The position numbers and the translations under genes are program-made. This document shows positions 37,711 through 46,497 of a stretch of 64,000 bases of DNA, in pieces. The notes below the pieces were generated by a model. It made no database searches, was not told the origin of the DNA, and saw nothing but the letters and a program-made list of their open reading frames with translations. The stretch lies in NCBI GenBank assembly GCA_902628335.1, contig CACOMO010000004.1, positions 62,001 through 126,000 on the forward strand, in the 5' to 3' direction. This DNA is from an uncultured Gammaproteobacteria bacterium. Lineage in GTDB: Bacteria; Pseudomonadota; Gammaproteobacteria; GCA-002705445; GCA-002716945. The stretch's first letter is position 1, and each line of letters begins with the position of its first letter.

Positions 37711-39177
37711 ATGGATAGAGAGAGATTCCTTAAGACTGTCAGCGAGGGTTATGATTTAATACCCATTTCTAAGTGTATAGAGAATCCTTCTGTCAATCCA
37801 ATTGATTTGTATGAGTCTTTTTCAAATAAGCCACAATCATATCTTTTTGAATCACTAGAGGGTGGTAGAAAATGGAGTAGATACACAATTATTGGGCTAC
37901 CTAGTTCCGAATCTATAGATGTTCAAGATAATATTATTACTATAAGTACAAAAGAAAAAAAACAACGTGAGAAATCCTCTGATCCAATAAAGTGGATTGA
38001 TGATTATTATAAGAAATTCAAGGTCTATAGTGACACAACTCTTCCCGAATTTCAGGGTGGATTAGTAGGTTATTTTGGCTTTGATTCAATCAAATATTTT
38101 GAACCAAAAATCGTACCATCAAAACAAATTGATGATCTAAATACACCAGATATACGTCTAATCATATCTAAAGAAATTTTAATATTTGACAAATTAAATA
38201 ATAAAATATTTATTATTGTCTACTCAGATAAAAATATTGCTAGTTATGAGAATGCTGTAGATAAAATTTCAAATATAGATGCACTGATCTCTGAGTTTAA
38301 AGCAAAAAAAAATGATGACCTTTATCCTAAACATACAGATATGAGAGTTAGTTATCATATGACCAAATCTAAATTTATAAAATCTGTAGACTCAATTAAA
38401 TCCTACATTTTAAATGGCGATGTGATGCAAGTCGTGCTATCTCAAAGAATGACTATTCCATTTAACAATGATGCTCTAGCCTTTTATAAGCAACTTAGGA
38501 GCTTAAACCCCTCCCCGTACATGTACTATCTGAATTTAGATGGCTTCAGCATAATAGGTTCTTCCCCTGAAATACTAGTTAGACTTGAAAATCAGAATCT
38601 CACTGTGAGACCGATTGCAGGTACAAGGCCTAGAGGGTCAGACGAAGGAGAAGATAGTTTACTAGAGTATGATTTAAAAAAAGATCCAAAAGAAATAGCA
38701 GAACACTTAATGCTCATTGATCTTGGTAGAAATGATATCGGACGAGTTTCAGAGGTAGGAACTGTGAGACTTACTGACAGAATGATTATAGAAAAATACT
38801 CTCATGTAATGCACATGGTATCGAATGTCGTCTCAAAATTGAAATCCAACTTAGGATTAATGGATGTTTTAAGAGCAACATTTCCTGCTGGGACTGTATC
38901 AGGAGCACCCAAAATAAGGGCGCTAGAAATTATCTACGAGTTAGAGTCAGTTAAAAGAGGAATTTATGCAGGCGCTATTGGGTATCTTGGCTGGAATGGT
39001 AACATGGATACAGCAATTGCTATCAGAACTTGTATAATTAAAGATTCATTATTAAATATTCAGTGTGGAGCAGGTATTGTTTTTGACTCTGTTCCAGAAA
39101 AGGAGTGGGAAGAGACAATTAATAAAGGTATGGCTATAATTCAAGCATACAAAAATCTCTGTGGAGAAGTTAAGTGA
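37711..39177 (+). CDS. trpE: Anthranilate synthase component I
   Basis: Converts chorismate to anthranilate with ammonia from TrpG. The 488-residue protein has the tryptophan feedback pocket FESLEGGRKWSRYTIIG near 46 and the chorismate-binding core VLSQRMTIPF, IGSSPEILVRLE, RPIAGTRPRG, HLMLIDLGRNDIGRVS, FPAGTVSGAPK and QCGAGIVFDSVPEKEWEET. The stop overlaps the GTG start of trpG by 4 bases. I see no leader peptide or attenuator in the 8 bases after rpe. Confidence 0.97.
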   Translation: MDRERFLKTVSEGYDLIPISKCIENPSVNPIDLYESFSNKPQSYLFESLEGGRKWSRYTIIGLPSSESIDVQDNIITISTKEKKQREKSSDPIKWIDDYYKKFKVYSDTTLPEFQGGLVGYFGFDSIKYFEPKIVPSKQIDDLNTPDIRLIISKEILIFDKLNNKIFIIVYSDKNIASYENAVDKISNIDALISEFKAKKNDDLYPKHTDMRVSYHMTKSKFIKSVDSIKSYILNGDVMQVVLSQRMTIPFNNDALAFYKQLRSLNPSPYMYYLNLDGFSIIGSSPEILVRLENQNLTVRPIAGTRPRGSDEGEDSLLEYDLKKDPKEIAEHLMLIDLGRNDIGRVSEVGTVRLTDRMIIEKYSHVMHMVSNVVSKLKSNLGLMDVLRATFPAGTVSGAPKIRALEIIYELESVKRGIYAGAIGYLGWNGNMDTAIAIRTCIIKDSLLNIQCGAGIVFDSVPEKEWEETINKGMAIIQAYKNLCGEVK

Positions 39178-39746
39178 TATTAATGATTGATAATTATGAC
39201 TCATTCACGTACAACATTGTACAGTATCTGGGTGAACTTGGTTCTGAGCCGGTAGTATATAGAAATGATAAGATAACTATTAGTGAGATTGAGCAATTGA
39301 ACCCAGAAAAAATTATCATTTCACCAGGACCTTGCACACCAAATGAAGCAGGCATATCTGTTAAAGTCATTGAAAATTTTCACAAGAATATTCCAATTTT
39401 AGGAGTCTGTCTCGGCCATCAAAGCATAGGACAAGCATTTGGAGGTGAGATTATTAAAGCAAAAAAAATTATGCACGGGAAAGTATCCATGATTGAGCAT
39501 AATCAGTTGAATATTTTTGATGGTATAGAGAATCCGTTTCAAGCTACAAGATATCACTCTTTGGTTATATCAAAGGATAGCCTGCCGGAAATGTTGGAGA
39601 TTACAGCTAATACTAATATAAACGAGGACAATGAAATAATGGCGGTCAAACATCGTGAATACCCAGTTTTTGGGATCCAGTTCCATCCTGAATCGATATT
39701 AACAAATGTAGGAAAAGATATTCTTAATAATTTTCTGAAAATATAA
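39174..39746 (+). CDS. trpG: Anthranilate synthase component II (glutaminase)
   Basis: The glutamine amidotransferase partner of TrpE (190 residues, GTG start). It shows MIDNYDSFTYNIVQYL near 4, SPGPCTPNEAG, the nucleophile elbow ILGVCLGHQSIG (Cys near 81) and FGIQFHPESILT with the His/Glu pair. The same family includes PabA, so it may also serve para-aminobenzoate synthesis. It overlaps trpD by one base. Confidence 0.96.
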   Translation: MILMIDNYDSFTYNIVQYLGELGSEPVVYRNDKITISEIEQLNPEKIIISPGPCTPNEAGISVKVIENFHKNIPILGVCLGHQSIGQAFGGEIIKAKKIMHGKVSMIEHNQLNIFDGIENPFQATRYHSLVISKDSLPEMLEITANTNINEDNEIMAVKHREYPVFGIQFHPESILTNVGKDILNNFLKI

Positions 39747-40777
39747 TGCCGTATAGAGAAATACTAGATAAATTGAATAAAAATATAACTCTAACAAGTC
39801 ATGAGTGCACAATACTCTGCAACTCAATTTTAAACAATGAGGTTCCTAAGGATGAGCTTGTGGGTTTACTTATCAGTCTCAATAAGAATGGCTTTGGATC
39901 TGATGAATTATCTGGTTTTGCTCAGTCAATGAGAAACTTTTCAGTTAAAGTTGAAACCAATCATATGGTAATAGATAATTGCGGCACAGGCGGAGATGGA
40001 TCATCGACGTTCAATATATCTACAGCTTCATCACTTTTAGCAGCATGTTGTGGTGTTAGAGTTGCAAAACATGGAAATAAGTCTATAACTAGTAAATCAG
40101 GAAGTGCAGACGTACTTTCAGAATTAGGAATCAATATAAATTTGAGTAGTGAGGCTCTTAGTGACTCACTTGAAAAAAATAATTTTGCTTTCATGTTTGC
40201 ACCACTCCATCACATGGCTATGAAATATGTTGCAGAAGCAAGAAAAATCATTGCTCCTGAGAGAACAATTTTTAATCTCCTTGGGCCATTAACGAATCCT
40301 GCTGGTGCTACAAGGCAAATGATTGGTGTTTATAGTCAGAATGTCATGCGCGATGTTGCGGATGCGCTTATAAAATTAGGTACAGAGAAAGCATTGGTCG
40401 TTCACTCTGATGACGGTCTTGATGAGGTGAGCTTGTTTAAGAAAACAAAAATACTTAATATTGAGAGAAATAACATTACAGAAGAATATTTTGACCCCAG
40501 TGTATATTACAAATACACTAATTTTTCTATCAGTGATCTCAGAGTAGATTCACCGAAAGAGAGCGCAAAAATTATTTTAGCGATAGCACAAAATAAAAAG
40601 AAGAATATTTTTAGACATATTGTCTCAGTAAACTCTGCATTCATTCTTCTGTTGGCTGATATAACTAAAGATTTTGCATCGGCATTGGAGATATGTGAAG
40701 ACAGAATAGATGATGGAACAATGTTAGAAAAAATTCAACAACTTCGTGAGTTCACAAATAAAACTGAAAATGCTTAA
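39746..40777 (+). CDS. trpD: Anthranilate phosphoribosyltransferase
   Basis: Transfers a phosphoribosyl group to anthranilate. The 343-residue protein has DNCGTGGDGSSTFNISTASS near 76 (PRPP-binding glycine loop), VAKHGNKSITSKSGSADVLSELG near 107, FAPLHHMAMK and TIFNLLGPLTNPA. The likely start of trpC lies inside its last 8 bases. Confidence 0.97.
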   Translation: MPYREILDKLNKNITLTSHECTILCNSILNNEVPKDELVGLLISLNKNGFGSDELSGFAQSMRNFSVKVETNHMVIDNCGTGGDGSSTFNISTASSLLAACCGVRVAKHGNKSITSKSGSADVLSELGININLSSEALSDSLEKNNFAFMFAPLHHMAMKYVAEARKIIAPERTIFNLLGPLTNPAGATRQMIGVYSQNVMRDVADALIKLGTEKALVVHSDDGLDEVSLFKKTKILNIERNNITEEYFDPSVYYKYTNFSISDLRVDSPKESAKIILAIAQNKKKNIFRHIVSVNSAFILLLADITKDFASALEICEDRIDDGTMLEKIQQLREFTNKTENA

Positions 40778-41558
40778 AGAAATAATTGAAAATAAAAGAA
40801 AAGAAATAAAGTTACTCAAACGTTATAATGATACTATCATAGAAAAAATTATCACTGAAAATAAACCTAGAGGTTTTCTCAATGCTTTAAAAAGCAGAAA
40901 AGATTTGGGCCAGACTGCAATCATTACTGAGATAAAAAGATATTCGCCAAGTAGAGGAAAATTAGACATGGAGCTAGATGCTGTTGACGTTGCTAGTCAG
41001 TATGAAGAATATGGCGCGGCATGTATTTCTGTTCTAACAGATCGTAAGTATTTTAAAGGAGATCTAAAAGACCTACATGAGGTAAAAAAATCCTCAAATC
41101 TTCCTATTTTGAGAAAAGATTTTATAATTGATGAATTGCAACTTGTTGAATCGAAAATTGCTGGTGCAGACTGTATTCTACTAATTTTAGCTTGCCTTAA
41201 TCGAGATAAATATCAGTCACTACTGGCCTTTTGTAAAACTTTAGAGATGGATGCTTTGGTAGAAGTACATAACGAGGAGGAGCTCGAAATAGCGTTAGAA
41301 TCTAGTGCTGATTTAATTGGAATAAATAATAGAAATCTAAAGACCTTTAATGTCACAATTGATACATCAATAGATCTCGCAAAACTAGTAGACAAAGAAA
41401 AAACTTTTCTTGTGAGTGAGAGCGGCATATCTGACAGAGAGACAATATTACGACTTCAAAACTGTGGAATTAACGGTTTTCTGATAGGAGAGAGTCTGAT
41501 AACATCAAAAAACATCGCTGAGCACTTAAAGAAACTTCTTGGAGATAATAATGAATAA
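40770..41558 (+). CDS. trpC: Indole-3-glycerol phosphate synthase
   Basis: A (beta-alpha)8 enzyme that forms the indole ring. Segments seen are IITEIKRYSPSRG near 52, ISVLTDRKYFKGDL, ILRKDFIIDELQL near 112, IGINNRNLKTF and VSESGISDRE. The ORF track starts at 40746; ATG 40770 (MLKEIIENKRKEI) gives 262 residues, the normal length, and it overlaps trpD by 8 bases. It is the monofunctional form without TrpF. trpF, trpB and trpA are not in the window. Confidence 0.96.
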   Translation: MLKEIIENKRKEIKLLKRYNDTIIEKIITENKPRGFLNALKSRKDLGQTAIITEIKRYSPSRGKLDMELDAVDVASQYEEYGAACISVLTDRKYFKGDLKDLHEVKKSSNLPILRKDFIIDELQLVESKIAGADCILLILACLNRDKYQSLLAFCKTLEMDALVEVHNEEELEIALESSADLIGINNRNLKTFNVTIDTSIDLAKLVDKEKTFLVSESGISDRETILRLQNCGINGFLIGESLITSKNIAEHLKKLLGDNNE

Positions 41559-41931
41559 TACTCTTGGTATTAGACACCTCGCTCTCAAAGTGAAAAACTT
41601 CAAAGAGTGTCTGTACTTCTACAATGTTATTCTAAAAATGGAAATAGACTGGCAGCCTGATGATGAAAATGTCTATCTAACAAACGGAAATGATAATCTT
41701 GCGTTGCATTTTGACAACACGATTGATATTTCAGGTCAATGTAGACTAGATCATCTTGGTATTCTCCTCCAAAAAAAAGAGGATGTTGATTCATGGCATA
41801 ATTATATATGTGAAAATAAAGTAAAAATTTTTAAACCTGTAAATGATCATAGAGATGGCTCTCGAAGTTTTTATTGCTATGATCCAGATGGTAATATTGT
41901 CCAATTAATATGGCACCCTAAAATTTCATAA
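41551..41931 (+). CDS. VOC-superfamily protein (glyoxalase/dioxygenase fold)
   Basis: A 126-residue vicinal oxygen chelate protein with two paired beta-alpha-beta-beta-beta motifs: IRHLALKVKNFKECLYFYN near 6, LDHLGILLQ near 67 and the C-terminal FYCYDPDGNIVQLIWHP. The usual metal-ligand positions hold His, His and Gln or Glu; the last looks like Gln (IVQL), so metal binding is uncertain. The substrate is unknown. GGAG lies before ATG 41551. It sits inside the trpC-speD run (8-base overlap with trpC, 1-base with speD), where Pseudomonas has unrelated genes. Confidence 0.78.
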   Translation: MNNTLGIRHLALKVKNFKECLYFYNVILKMEIDWQPDDENVYLTNGNDNLALHFDNTIDISGQCRLDHLGILLQKKEDVDSWHNYICENKVKIFKPVNDHRDGSRSFYCYDPDGNIVQLIWHPKIS

Positions 41932-42659
41932 TGTTAGAGAAGATGATATCAAATTTGAGCACGACTCTTATTGTAAACTCTTATGAGTGTTTTCCCGTCC
42001 AGACAAAAAAAAATGAAAATTTATCACATAAACTAATTAGAGAAAAATATGATGCAACTGATTTGATTTTGATATCAAGATTGATATCGCGCCTAATTGG
42101 TACTGAAATTATTGGTGAGTCAAAATTTAATTTTGAACCTTTCGGTGACAGTGGATCATTTTTAGTTAAAGCTAAAGAGTGTCTTAGTAATTCAGGTGTT
42201 ACCCATTTAAAAGAGAGCCATATTTCTTTTCATACATACATAGAAGATATAAATACTGAATTCTTGATAGTGAGATTAGAGTATCATATTTGTTCATGTT
42301 CTGATTATAATGTCTTCGACTCAATCAAAGCAATATTACCTAATTCATTAAAATCTGAAACAATACCGACACCTGATTTGATTACTTTAGATTATATTAG
42401 ACGCGGTGCAAAATTTAATAGTTCATCAAATCATATTAATTTTGATTATCATAATGCAAAACATATTTGTGAAAAAACAGATTATAAATTAATTAATGAT
42501 ACTAATTTGACACATATTAATGGTACACGACAATTATTATGTGGATTAAATAATGCTGACGTTTTGAATAAACTTAAAAATTTTAGTTATGACGTTTCGC
42601 AGAATGATGTTGAATTCTTTATGAGTTTCCTACAAAAAACTTATTGTACTTACAGTTAA
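41931..42659 (+). CDS. speD: S-adenosylmethionine decarboxylase (SpeD-like)
   Basis: A pyruvoyl-dependent enzyme that makes decarboxylated AdoMet for spermidine. The 242-residue sequence follows E. coli-type SpeD loosely: GTEIIGESKFNFEPFGDSGS near 57, the self-cleavage and pyruvoyl serine stretch LKESHISFHTYIED near 94, a conserved Cys in HICSCSDYNVFD, and ITLDYIRRGAKF near 146. It is more divergent than its neighbours. The location before coq7 supports the call, because speD-coq7 adjacency also occurs in Pseudomonas. It starts on the last base of the VOC gene and is convergent with coq7. Confidence 0.85.
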   Translation: MLEKMISNLSTTLIVNSYECFPVQTKKNENLSHKLIREKYDATDLILISRLISRLIGTEIIGESKFNFEPFGDSGSFLVKAKECLSNSGVTHLKESHISFHTYIEDINTEFLIVRLEYHICSCSDYNVFDSIKAILPNSLKSETIPTPDLITLDYIRRGAKFNSSSNHINFDYHNAKHICEKTDYKLINDTNLTHINGTRQLLCGLNNADVLNKLKNFSYDVSQNDVEFFMSFLQKTYCTYS

Positions 42660-42676
42660 AAATATATCACTTCAGC

Positions 42677-43309
42677 TCATATATAATATGTTATTTTTTT
42701 CATCACTCTAGAGAGCAAGTTCATCGATTCTTTAGCTGCATCAGGGATATCTTCCGAACCCATTTCTACAGCTGTTTTTTCATGCTTTGCTTCGTCCTCT
42801 TTTATATAACCCAACATTTCTCTGCTCCTAAGATCGGATGCTGGGAGTTTCTGGATTGAGTCATCTAGATGATGAGATACTTGTCTCTCTGTTTCCTTTA
42901 TGAAGCCTGCACCATACTTTGTTTGAACTAGCCCAGCGAATGCTCCGAGAGTGAATGATGACAAATACCACAATCCATTAAAAATACTCGCTTTAGCTCC
43001 TAGTTCATCCAATCTACCATGACATATTTTAAGATGCTCTCTTTCCTCCTGACACATCTTATAAAGTTGTTTTTTTGTATCAGTATCATTAGTGAATGCT
43101 GCTTGACCTCTGTATAAGCCTTGAGCACATACTTCTCCCATATGATTTACTCTCATTATCCTCTCGGATTGTATGTTATCTGATTTACTCAGGATTTCGT
43201 CATTTTGTGAAAATTCTTCAGATTTCTTTGATACAGTTTTATCATTGACCGTTTCTAGCCCATACTCAATTTCCCTTATAATACTGTCTAGTTTCGTAAA
43301 ATTTCTCAT
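42677..43309 (-). CDS. coq7: 3-demethoxyubiquinol 3-hydroxylase (diiron)
   Basis: Hydroxylates demethoxyubiquinol in late ubiquinone synthesis. From ATG 43309 (MRNFTKLDSII) the protein is 210 residues. The carboxylate-bridged diiron ligands are visible: MRVNHMGEVCAQ, the EEREHL ExxH motif, FIKETERQVSHHL and EDEAKHEKTA. It ends LLSRVMKKITYYI like Pseudomonas Coq7. The ORF-track start at 43375 would add 22 unsupported residues. ubiA, ubiH and ubiI are in the same window. Confidence 0.93.
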   Translation of the reverse strand: MRNFTKLDSIIREIEYGLETVNDKTVSKKSEEFSQNDEILSKSDNIQSERIMRVNHMGEVCAQGLYRGQAAFTNDTDTKKQLYKMCQEEREHLKICHGRLDELGAKASIFNGLWYLSSFTLGAFAGLVQTKYGAGFIKETERQVSHHLDDSIQKLPASDLRSREMLGYIKEDEAKHEKTAVEMGSEDIPDAAKESMNLLSRVMKKITYYI

Positions 43310-43361
43310 GTGATTATTACAACATTTAATGCTTGTTTTATAAATATATTTTATAAATTTC

Positions 43362-43390
43362 TTGTGTATAAACACTTATATGCGTAAAAT
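43362..43390 (+). promoter_or_regulatory. Predicted promoter for rplM-rpsI
   Basis: TTGTGT (43362-43367), a 17-base spacer and TAAAAT (43385-43390) lie just upstream of rplM. The implied leader is only about 8 bases and no Shine-Dalgarno site is seen, so translation may start on a nearly leaderless transcript. Eye-based call in AT-rich sequence. Confidence 0.4.
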
Positions 43391-43404
43391 CATGAATACT
43401 TAAA

Positions 43405-43824
43405 ATGAGCAAAGAAACAATAAATAGCAAAGAATGGTTTATTATAGATGCACAAGAGGCAGTTTTGGGCAGATTGGCATCTAAGGTCGCCTCAATACTC
43501 AAAGGTAAGCATAAACCGACATACCAGCCGCATCAGGATAATGGGGATTATATTGTCGTTATCAATGCGAAGAATGTAAATGTCACTGGGAATAAGCTTA
43601 ATGATAAAATCTATTACAAACATACTGGCTACATTGGTAACATGAAAAAAACTCCATTGTCTGTTGCTCTTGAGAAAGATGCCTCATTTGTTATAAAAAA
43701 TGCTGTCAAAGGCATGCTCCCCAAAAATCCACTTGGAAGAGAGATGATTAAAAAACTCAAAATCTACAATGATGCTGATCATAATCATCATGCTCAGAAA
43801 CCTATAAAACTAGAGGTTAAGTGA
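43405..43824 (+). CDS. rplM: Ribosomal protein L13
   Basis: Large-subunit ribosomal protein, 139 residues. It shows WFIIDAQEAVLGRLASKVASILKGKHKP, the GDYIVVINAKNVNVTGNK segment, KIYYKHTGYIG and MLPKNPLGREMIKKLKIY. It is followed directly by rpsI with a one-base overlap, the usual rplM-rpsI pair. It is divergent from coq7. Confidence 0.98.
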   Translation: MSKETINSKEWFIIDAQEAVLGRLASKVASILKGKHKPTYQPHQDNGDYIVVINAKNVNVTGNKLNDKIYYKHTGYIGNMKKTPLSVALEKDASFVIKNAVKGMLPKNPLGREMIKKLKIYNDADHNHHAQKPIKLEVK

Positions 43825-44210
43825 TGCATAAATCGTATGGCACAGGTCGGAGAAAAACATCAAGTGCTAGAGTCTATCTCCATGAAGGTACAGGTGTAAT
43901 CAGAATTAATTCTCGTGATCTTGATGATTTCATTAGTTCAAAAACTCTTAAATCATATCTAATTTCGCCACTTGAAAAGTCACAGCTCTTACAGAAAGTA
44001 GATCTTAATATTATAGTAAATGGAGGCGGGCAAAGTGGTCAAATTGGAGCAATAGTACATGGATTAACTCGTGCACTTATCAAATACCAAGGTGGTTTAC
44101 TCCCCGTGTTAAGAAGAGAGGGATTTGTTACTCGTGATGCTAGGAAAGTTGAGCGCAAGAAAGTAGGTTTGAGAAAAGCAAGGAAAGCTACACAATTTTC
44201 TAAACGATAA
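43824..44210 (+). CDS. rpsI: Ribosomal protein S9
   Basis: Small-subunit ribosomal protein, 128 residues. It begins KSYGTGRRKTSSARVYL, has GGGQSGQIGAIVHGLTRALI in the middle and ends with the basic tail RKKVGLRKARKATQFSKR that reaches the P site. The ORF track uses GTG 43821; the next codon, ATG 43824, overlapping the rplM stop, is the more likely start. It is convergent with rpiA, with no gap. Confidence 0.98.
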   Translation: MHKSYGTGRRKTSSARVYLHEGTGVIRINSRDLDDFISSKTLKSYLISPLEKSQLLQKVDLNIIVNGGGQSGQIGAIVHGLTRALIKYQGGLLPVLRREGFVTRDARKVERKKVGLRKARKATQFSKR

Positions 44211-44864
44211 TCAAATGTTTTTCACATTTATGCCATCAGAAATCAGTAGCACATCAGCAGGCTTTTGACTAAACAATCCATTCGTAACAACCCCAGGCAT
44301 ATTATTTAACTCTCTTTCTAGTACAATAGGTTCATTTATATCCATTCCGTGCACATCTAATATAATATTTTTGTTGTCGGTAATAAAATTCTCTCTTAAT
44401 ACAGGTCTTGCTCCTTTTTTGATCATTTCCAAAGCTATTTTGCTCTGAGCCATGGATATCACTTCTATTGGTAGTGGAAACTTACCTAATTTACTAACAA
44501 ATTTACTATCATCAATAATGCAAATAAACTTCTCCGAGCAAGATGCCACAATTTTTTCTCTCGTTAATGCACCACCTCCACCTTTGATGAGTTGCTTTTG
44601 CTTGTTAGCTTCATCTGCTCCATCAATATAGATGGGTATAGTCCCTACTTCTCTTAATTCAATCACTCGAAACCCATTCTGATCAAGAAGTTGTGATGTT
44701 TTATCGGAAGAGGATACACATGCATCTATCTTTGATCTTATCTTGTTTAAGTGGCTGATAAATATCTCTACAGTGCTACCAGATCCTATTCCAAGAACTT
44801 GCCCAGTGTCTATATAATCCAGAACTGCCTCTGCAACCATCTGTTTTTTATCGTTTTGATGCAT
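44211..44864 (-). CDS. rpiA: Ribose-5-phosphate isomerase A
   Basis: Interconverts ribose 5-phosphate and ribulose 5-phosphate, joining rpe and tkt as the third non-oxidative pentose phosphate gene here. From ATG 44864 (MHQNDKKQMVAEAV) it is 217 residues, the normal length; the 20 extra residues of the track ORF are not supported. Motifs are LGIGSGSTVEIF, YIDGADEAN with catalytic Asp, LIKGGGGALTREKI, KLGKFPLPIEV and PGVVTNGLFS. It is divergent from ilvA, as in Pseudomonas. Confidence 0.96.
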   Translation of the reverse strand: MHQNDKKQMVAEAVLDYIDTGQVLGIGSGSTVEIFISHLNKIRSKIDACVSSSDKTSQLLDQNGFRVIELREVGTIPIYIDGADEANKQKQLIKGGGGALTREKIVASCSEKFICIIDDSKFVSKLGKFPLPIEVISMAQSKIALEMIKKGARPVLRENFITDNKNIILDVHGMDINEPIVLERELNNMPGVVTNGLFSQKPADVLLISDGINVKNI

Positions 44865-44924
44865 GTAATTTGCTCTTATATGCGTTAGTATATTCCAATA
44901 TTGTACACTATAACCAGCTAACAT

Positions 44925-46451
44925 ATGTCTGAAAGGAAAATTAAATCAATAATCTCAAAGATCGATCAAACCTCAGTTTATGATGTTGCTATTAATACGC
45001 CTTTGAAGAAGGCTAAAATTTTATCAAAAAAACTTAATAATAAGATATTTATTAAACGCGAAGATTTACAACCTGTATTTTCTTTTAAACTTAGAGGTGC
45101 TTATTGCAAAATTAAGCAACTAACTAAATTAGGTAATTTACGTAAGATAATTACAGCCTCTGCCGGTAATCATGCCCAAGGTGTTGCTCTTTCTGCGTCA
45201 AAACTAGGAATTAAATCACTGATTGTAATGCCAACTACTACTCCTAAGATAAAGATTAATTCTGTCAAGAATCTTGGTGCAGAGGTTATCTTACATGGGG
45301 ATGCTTACGATGACGCATATGAATATGCAATTAGGAAATCAGAAAAAGAAGGCATTGAGTTCATTCATCCTTATGACGATATCGATGTCATTGCTGGACA
45401 AGGAACAATTGCTAGAGAATTGCTCCAGCAAAGTGATTCACAAATCGATTATATATTTATACCTGTCGGCGGCGGCGGTCTATTAGCTGGTATTGCAGCT
45501 TATTTCAAAAAAAATAGTCCGAAAACTAAAATTGTAACTGTGGAACCAGAGGATTCCAATTGTTTCCAACAGGCTTTTAGGGACAATAAGCGTACAAAAC
45601 TCAAATCAATAGGCATTTTTGCAGATGGTGTAGCTGTGAGGCAAATTGGCAAAATACCATTTGAGATTTCTCGAGATATTGTAGACTCTACGATACTTGT
45701 AAACACTGATGAGATATGCTCCGGCATCAAGGATCTTTATGATGAGACGAGAACTGTAGCTGAGCCCGCAGGAGCTCTCTCCATAGCTGGGATCAAGAAA
45801 TTTATCAAACTTAAGAAACTATCAAAAAAGAATATTGTAGGTATCTTTTGTGGCGCAAATATGAATTTTGATAGGTTACGTCATGTATCTGAGAGATCGG
45901 AGCTCGGTGAGTTGAATGAGATGTTAGTAGGGGTAACGATACCAGAAAAACCTGGTAGTTTTAAGAAGTTCTGTTTATTAATTGGTAAACGTTCTATTAC
46001 GGAGTTCAACTATAGATATTCTGATGCAAAAAAAGCACATGTTTTTGCAGGCATAAAGTTGTCAAATGGCATTAAGGAGAAGAATTCTGTACTTAAAAGA
46101 CTAAGAGAGAGTGATTACAAAGTAGTAGATTTCTCGGATAATGAGATGGCAAAACTTCATGTTAGATATATGGTTGGTGGAATCTCAAAATCTGACCATA
46201 CTGAGTACATATTTAGATTTGTCTTCCCAGAAAAGCCGGGTGAATTATATAATTTTCTGGATACTATCGGTAGTGAGTGGAATATTAGTCTTTTTCACTA
46301 TAGAAATCATGGTGCTGACTTTGGAAGAGTTCTTATTGGTTTTCAAGCCTCTGATTCTGATAAAAAACTACTCGTGAAACACTTAAATTCGCTTAATTAT
46401 GAGTTTTTTGAGGAAACCTATAACAAAGCTTATAATTTATTTTTAAGCTAA
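44925..46451 (+). CDS. ilvA: Threonine ammonia-lyase (deaminase), biosynthetic
   Basis: Converts threonine to 2-oxobutanoate for isoleucine. The 508-residue protein has the PLP lysine in VFSFKLRGAY near 51, ASAGNHAQGVALSA near 75, the glycine loop IPVGGGGLLAGIA near 179 and VEPAGALSIAG-like sequence. It then has two C-terminal ACT-like regulatory domains (about 325-400 and 415-508; each contains an EKPG turn), indicating isoleucine feedback control. A strong hairpin follows its stop. Confidence 0.96.
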   Translation: MSERKIKSIISKIDQTSVYDVAINTPLKKAKILSKKLNNKIFIKREDLQPVFSFKLRGAYCKIKQLTKLGNLRKIITASAGNHAQGVALSASKLGIKSLIVMPTTTPKIKINSVKNLGAEVILHGDAYDDAYEYAIRKSEKEGIEFIHPYDDIDVIAGQGTIARELLQQSDSQIDYIFIPVGGGGLLAGIAAYFKKNSPKTKIVTVEPEDSNCFQQAFRDNKRTKLKSIGIFADGVAVRQIGKIPFEISRDIVDSTILVNTDEICSGIKDLYDETRTVAEPAGALSIAGIKKFIKLKKLSKKNIVGIFCGANMNFDRLRHVSERSELGELNEMLVGVTIPEKPGSFKKFCLLIGKRSITEFNYRYSDAKKAHVFAGIKLSNGIKEKNSVLKRLRESDYKVVDFSDNEMAKLHVRYMVGGISKSDHTEYIFRFVFPEKPGELYNFLDTIGSEWNISLFHYRNHGADFGRVLIGFQASDSDKKLLVKHLNSLNYEFFEETYNKAYNLFLS

Positions 46452-46453
46452 AA

Positions 46454-46475
46454 AAAGGCCCTATATAGGGCCTTT
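46454..46475. terminator. Bidirectional intrinsic terminator between ilvA and the histone-like gene
   Basis: AAAGGCCCTATATAGGGCCTTT is a perfect palindrome directly after the ilvA stop, with an A-run before it and a T-run at its end. It suits termination of the convergent ilvA (plus) and histone-like gene (minus). It is the clearest terminator in the window. Confidence 0.85.
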
Positions 46476-46497
46476 CGTTAGTATTATATTATTGTTA

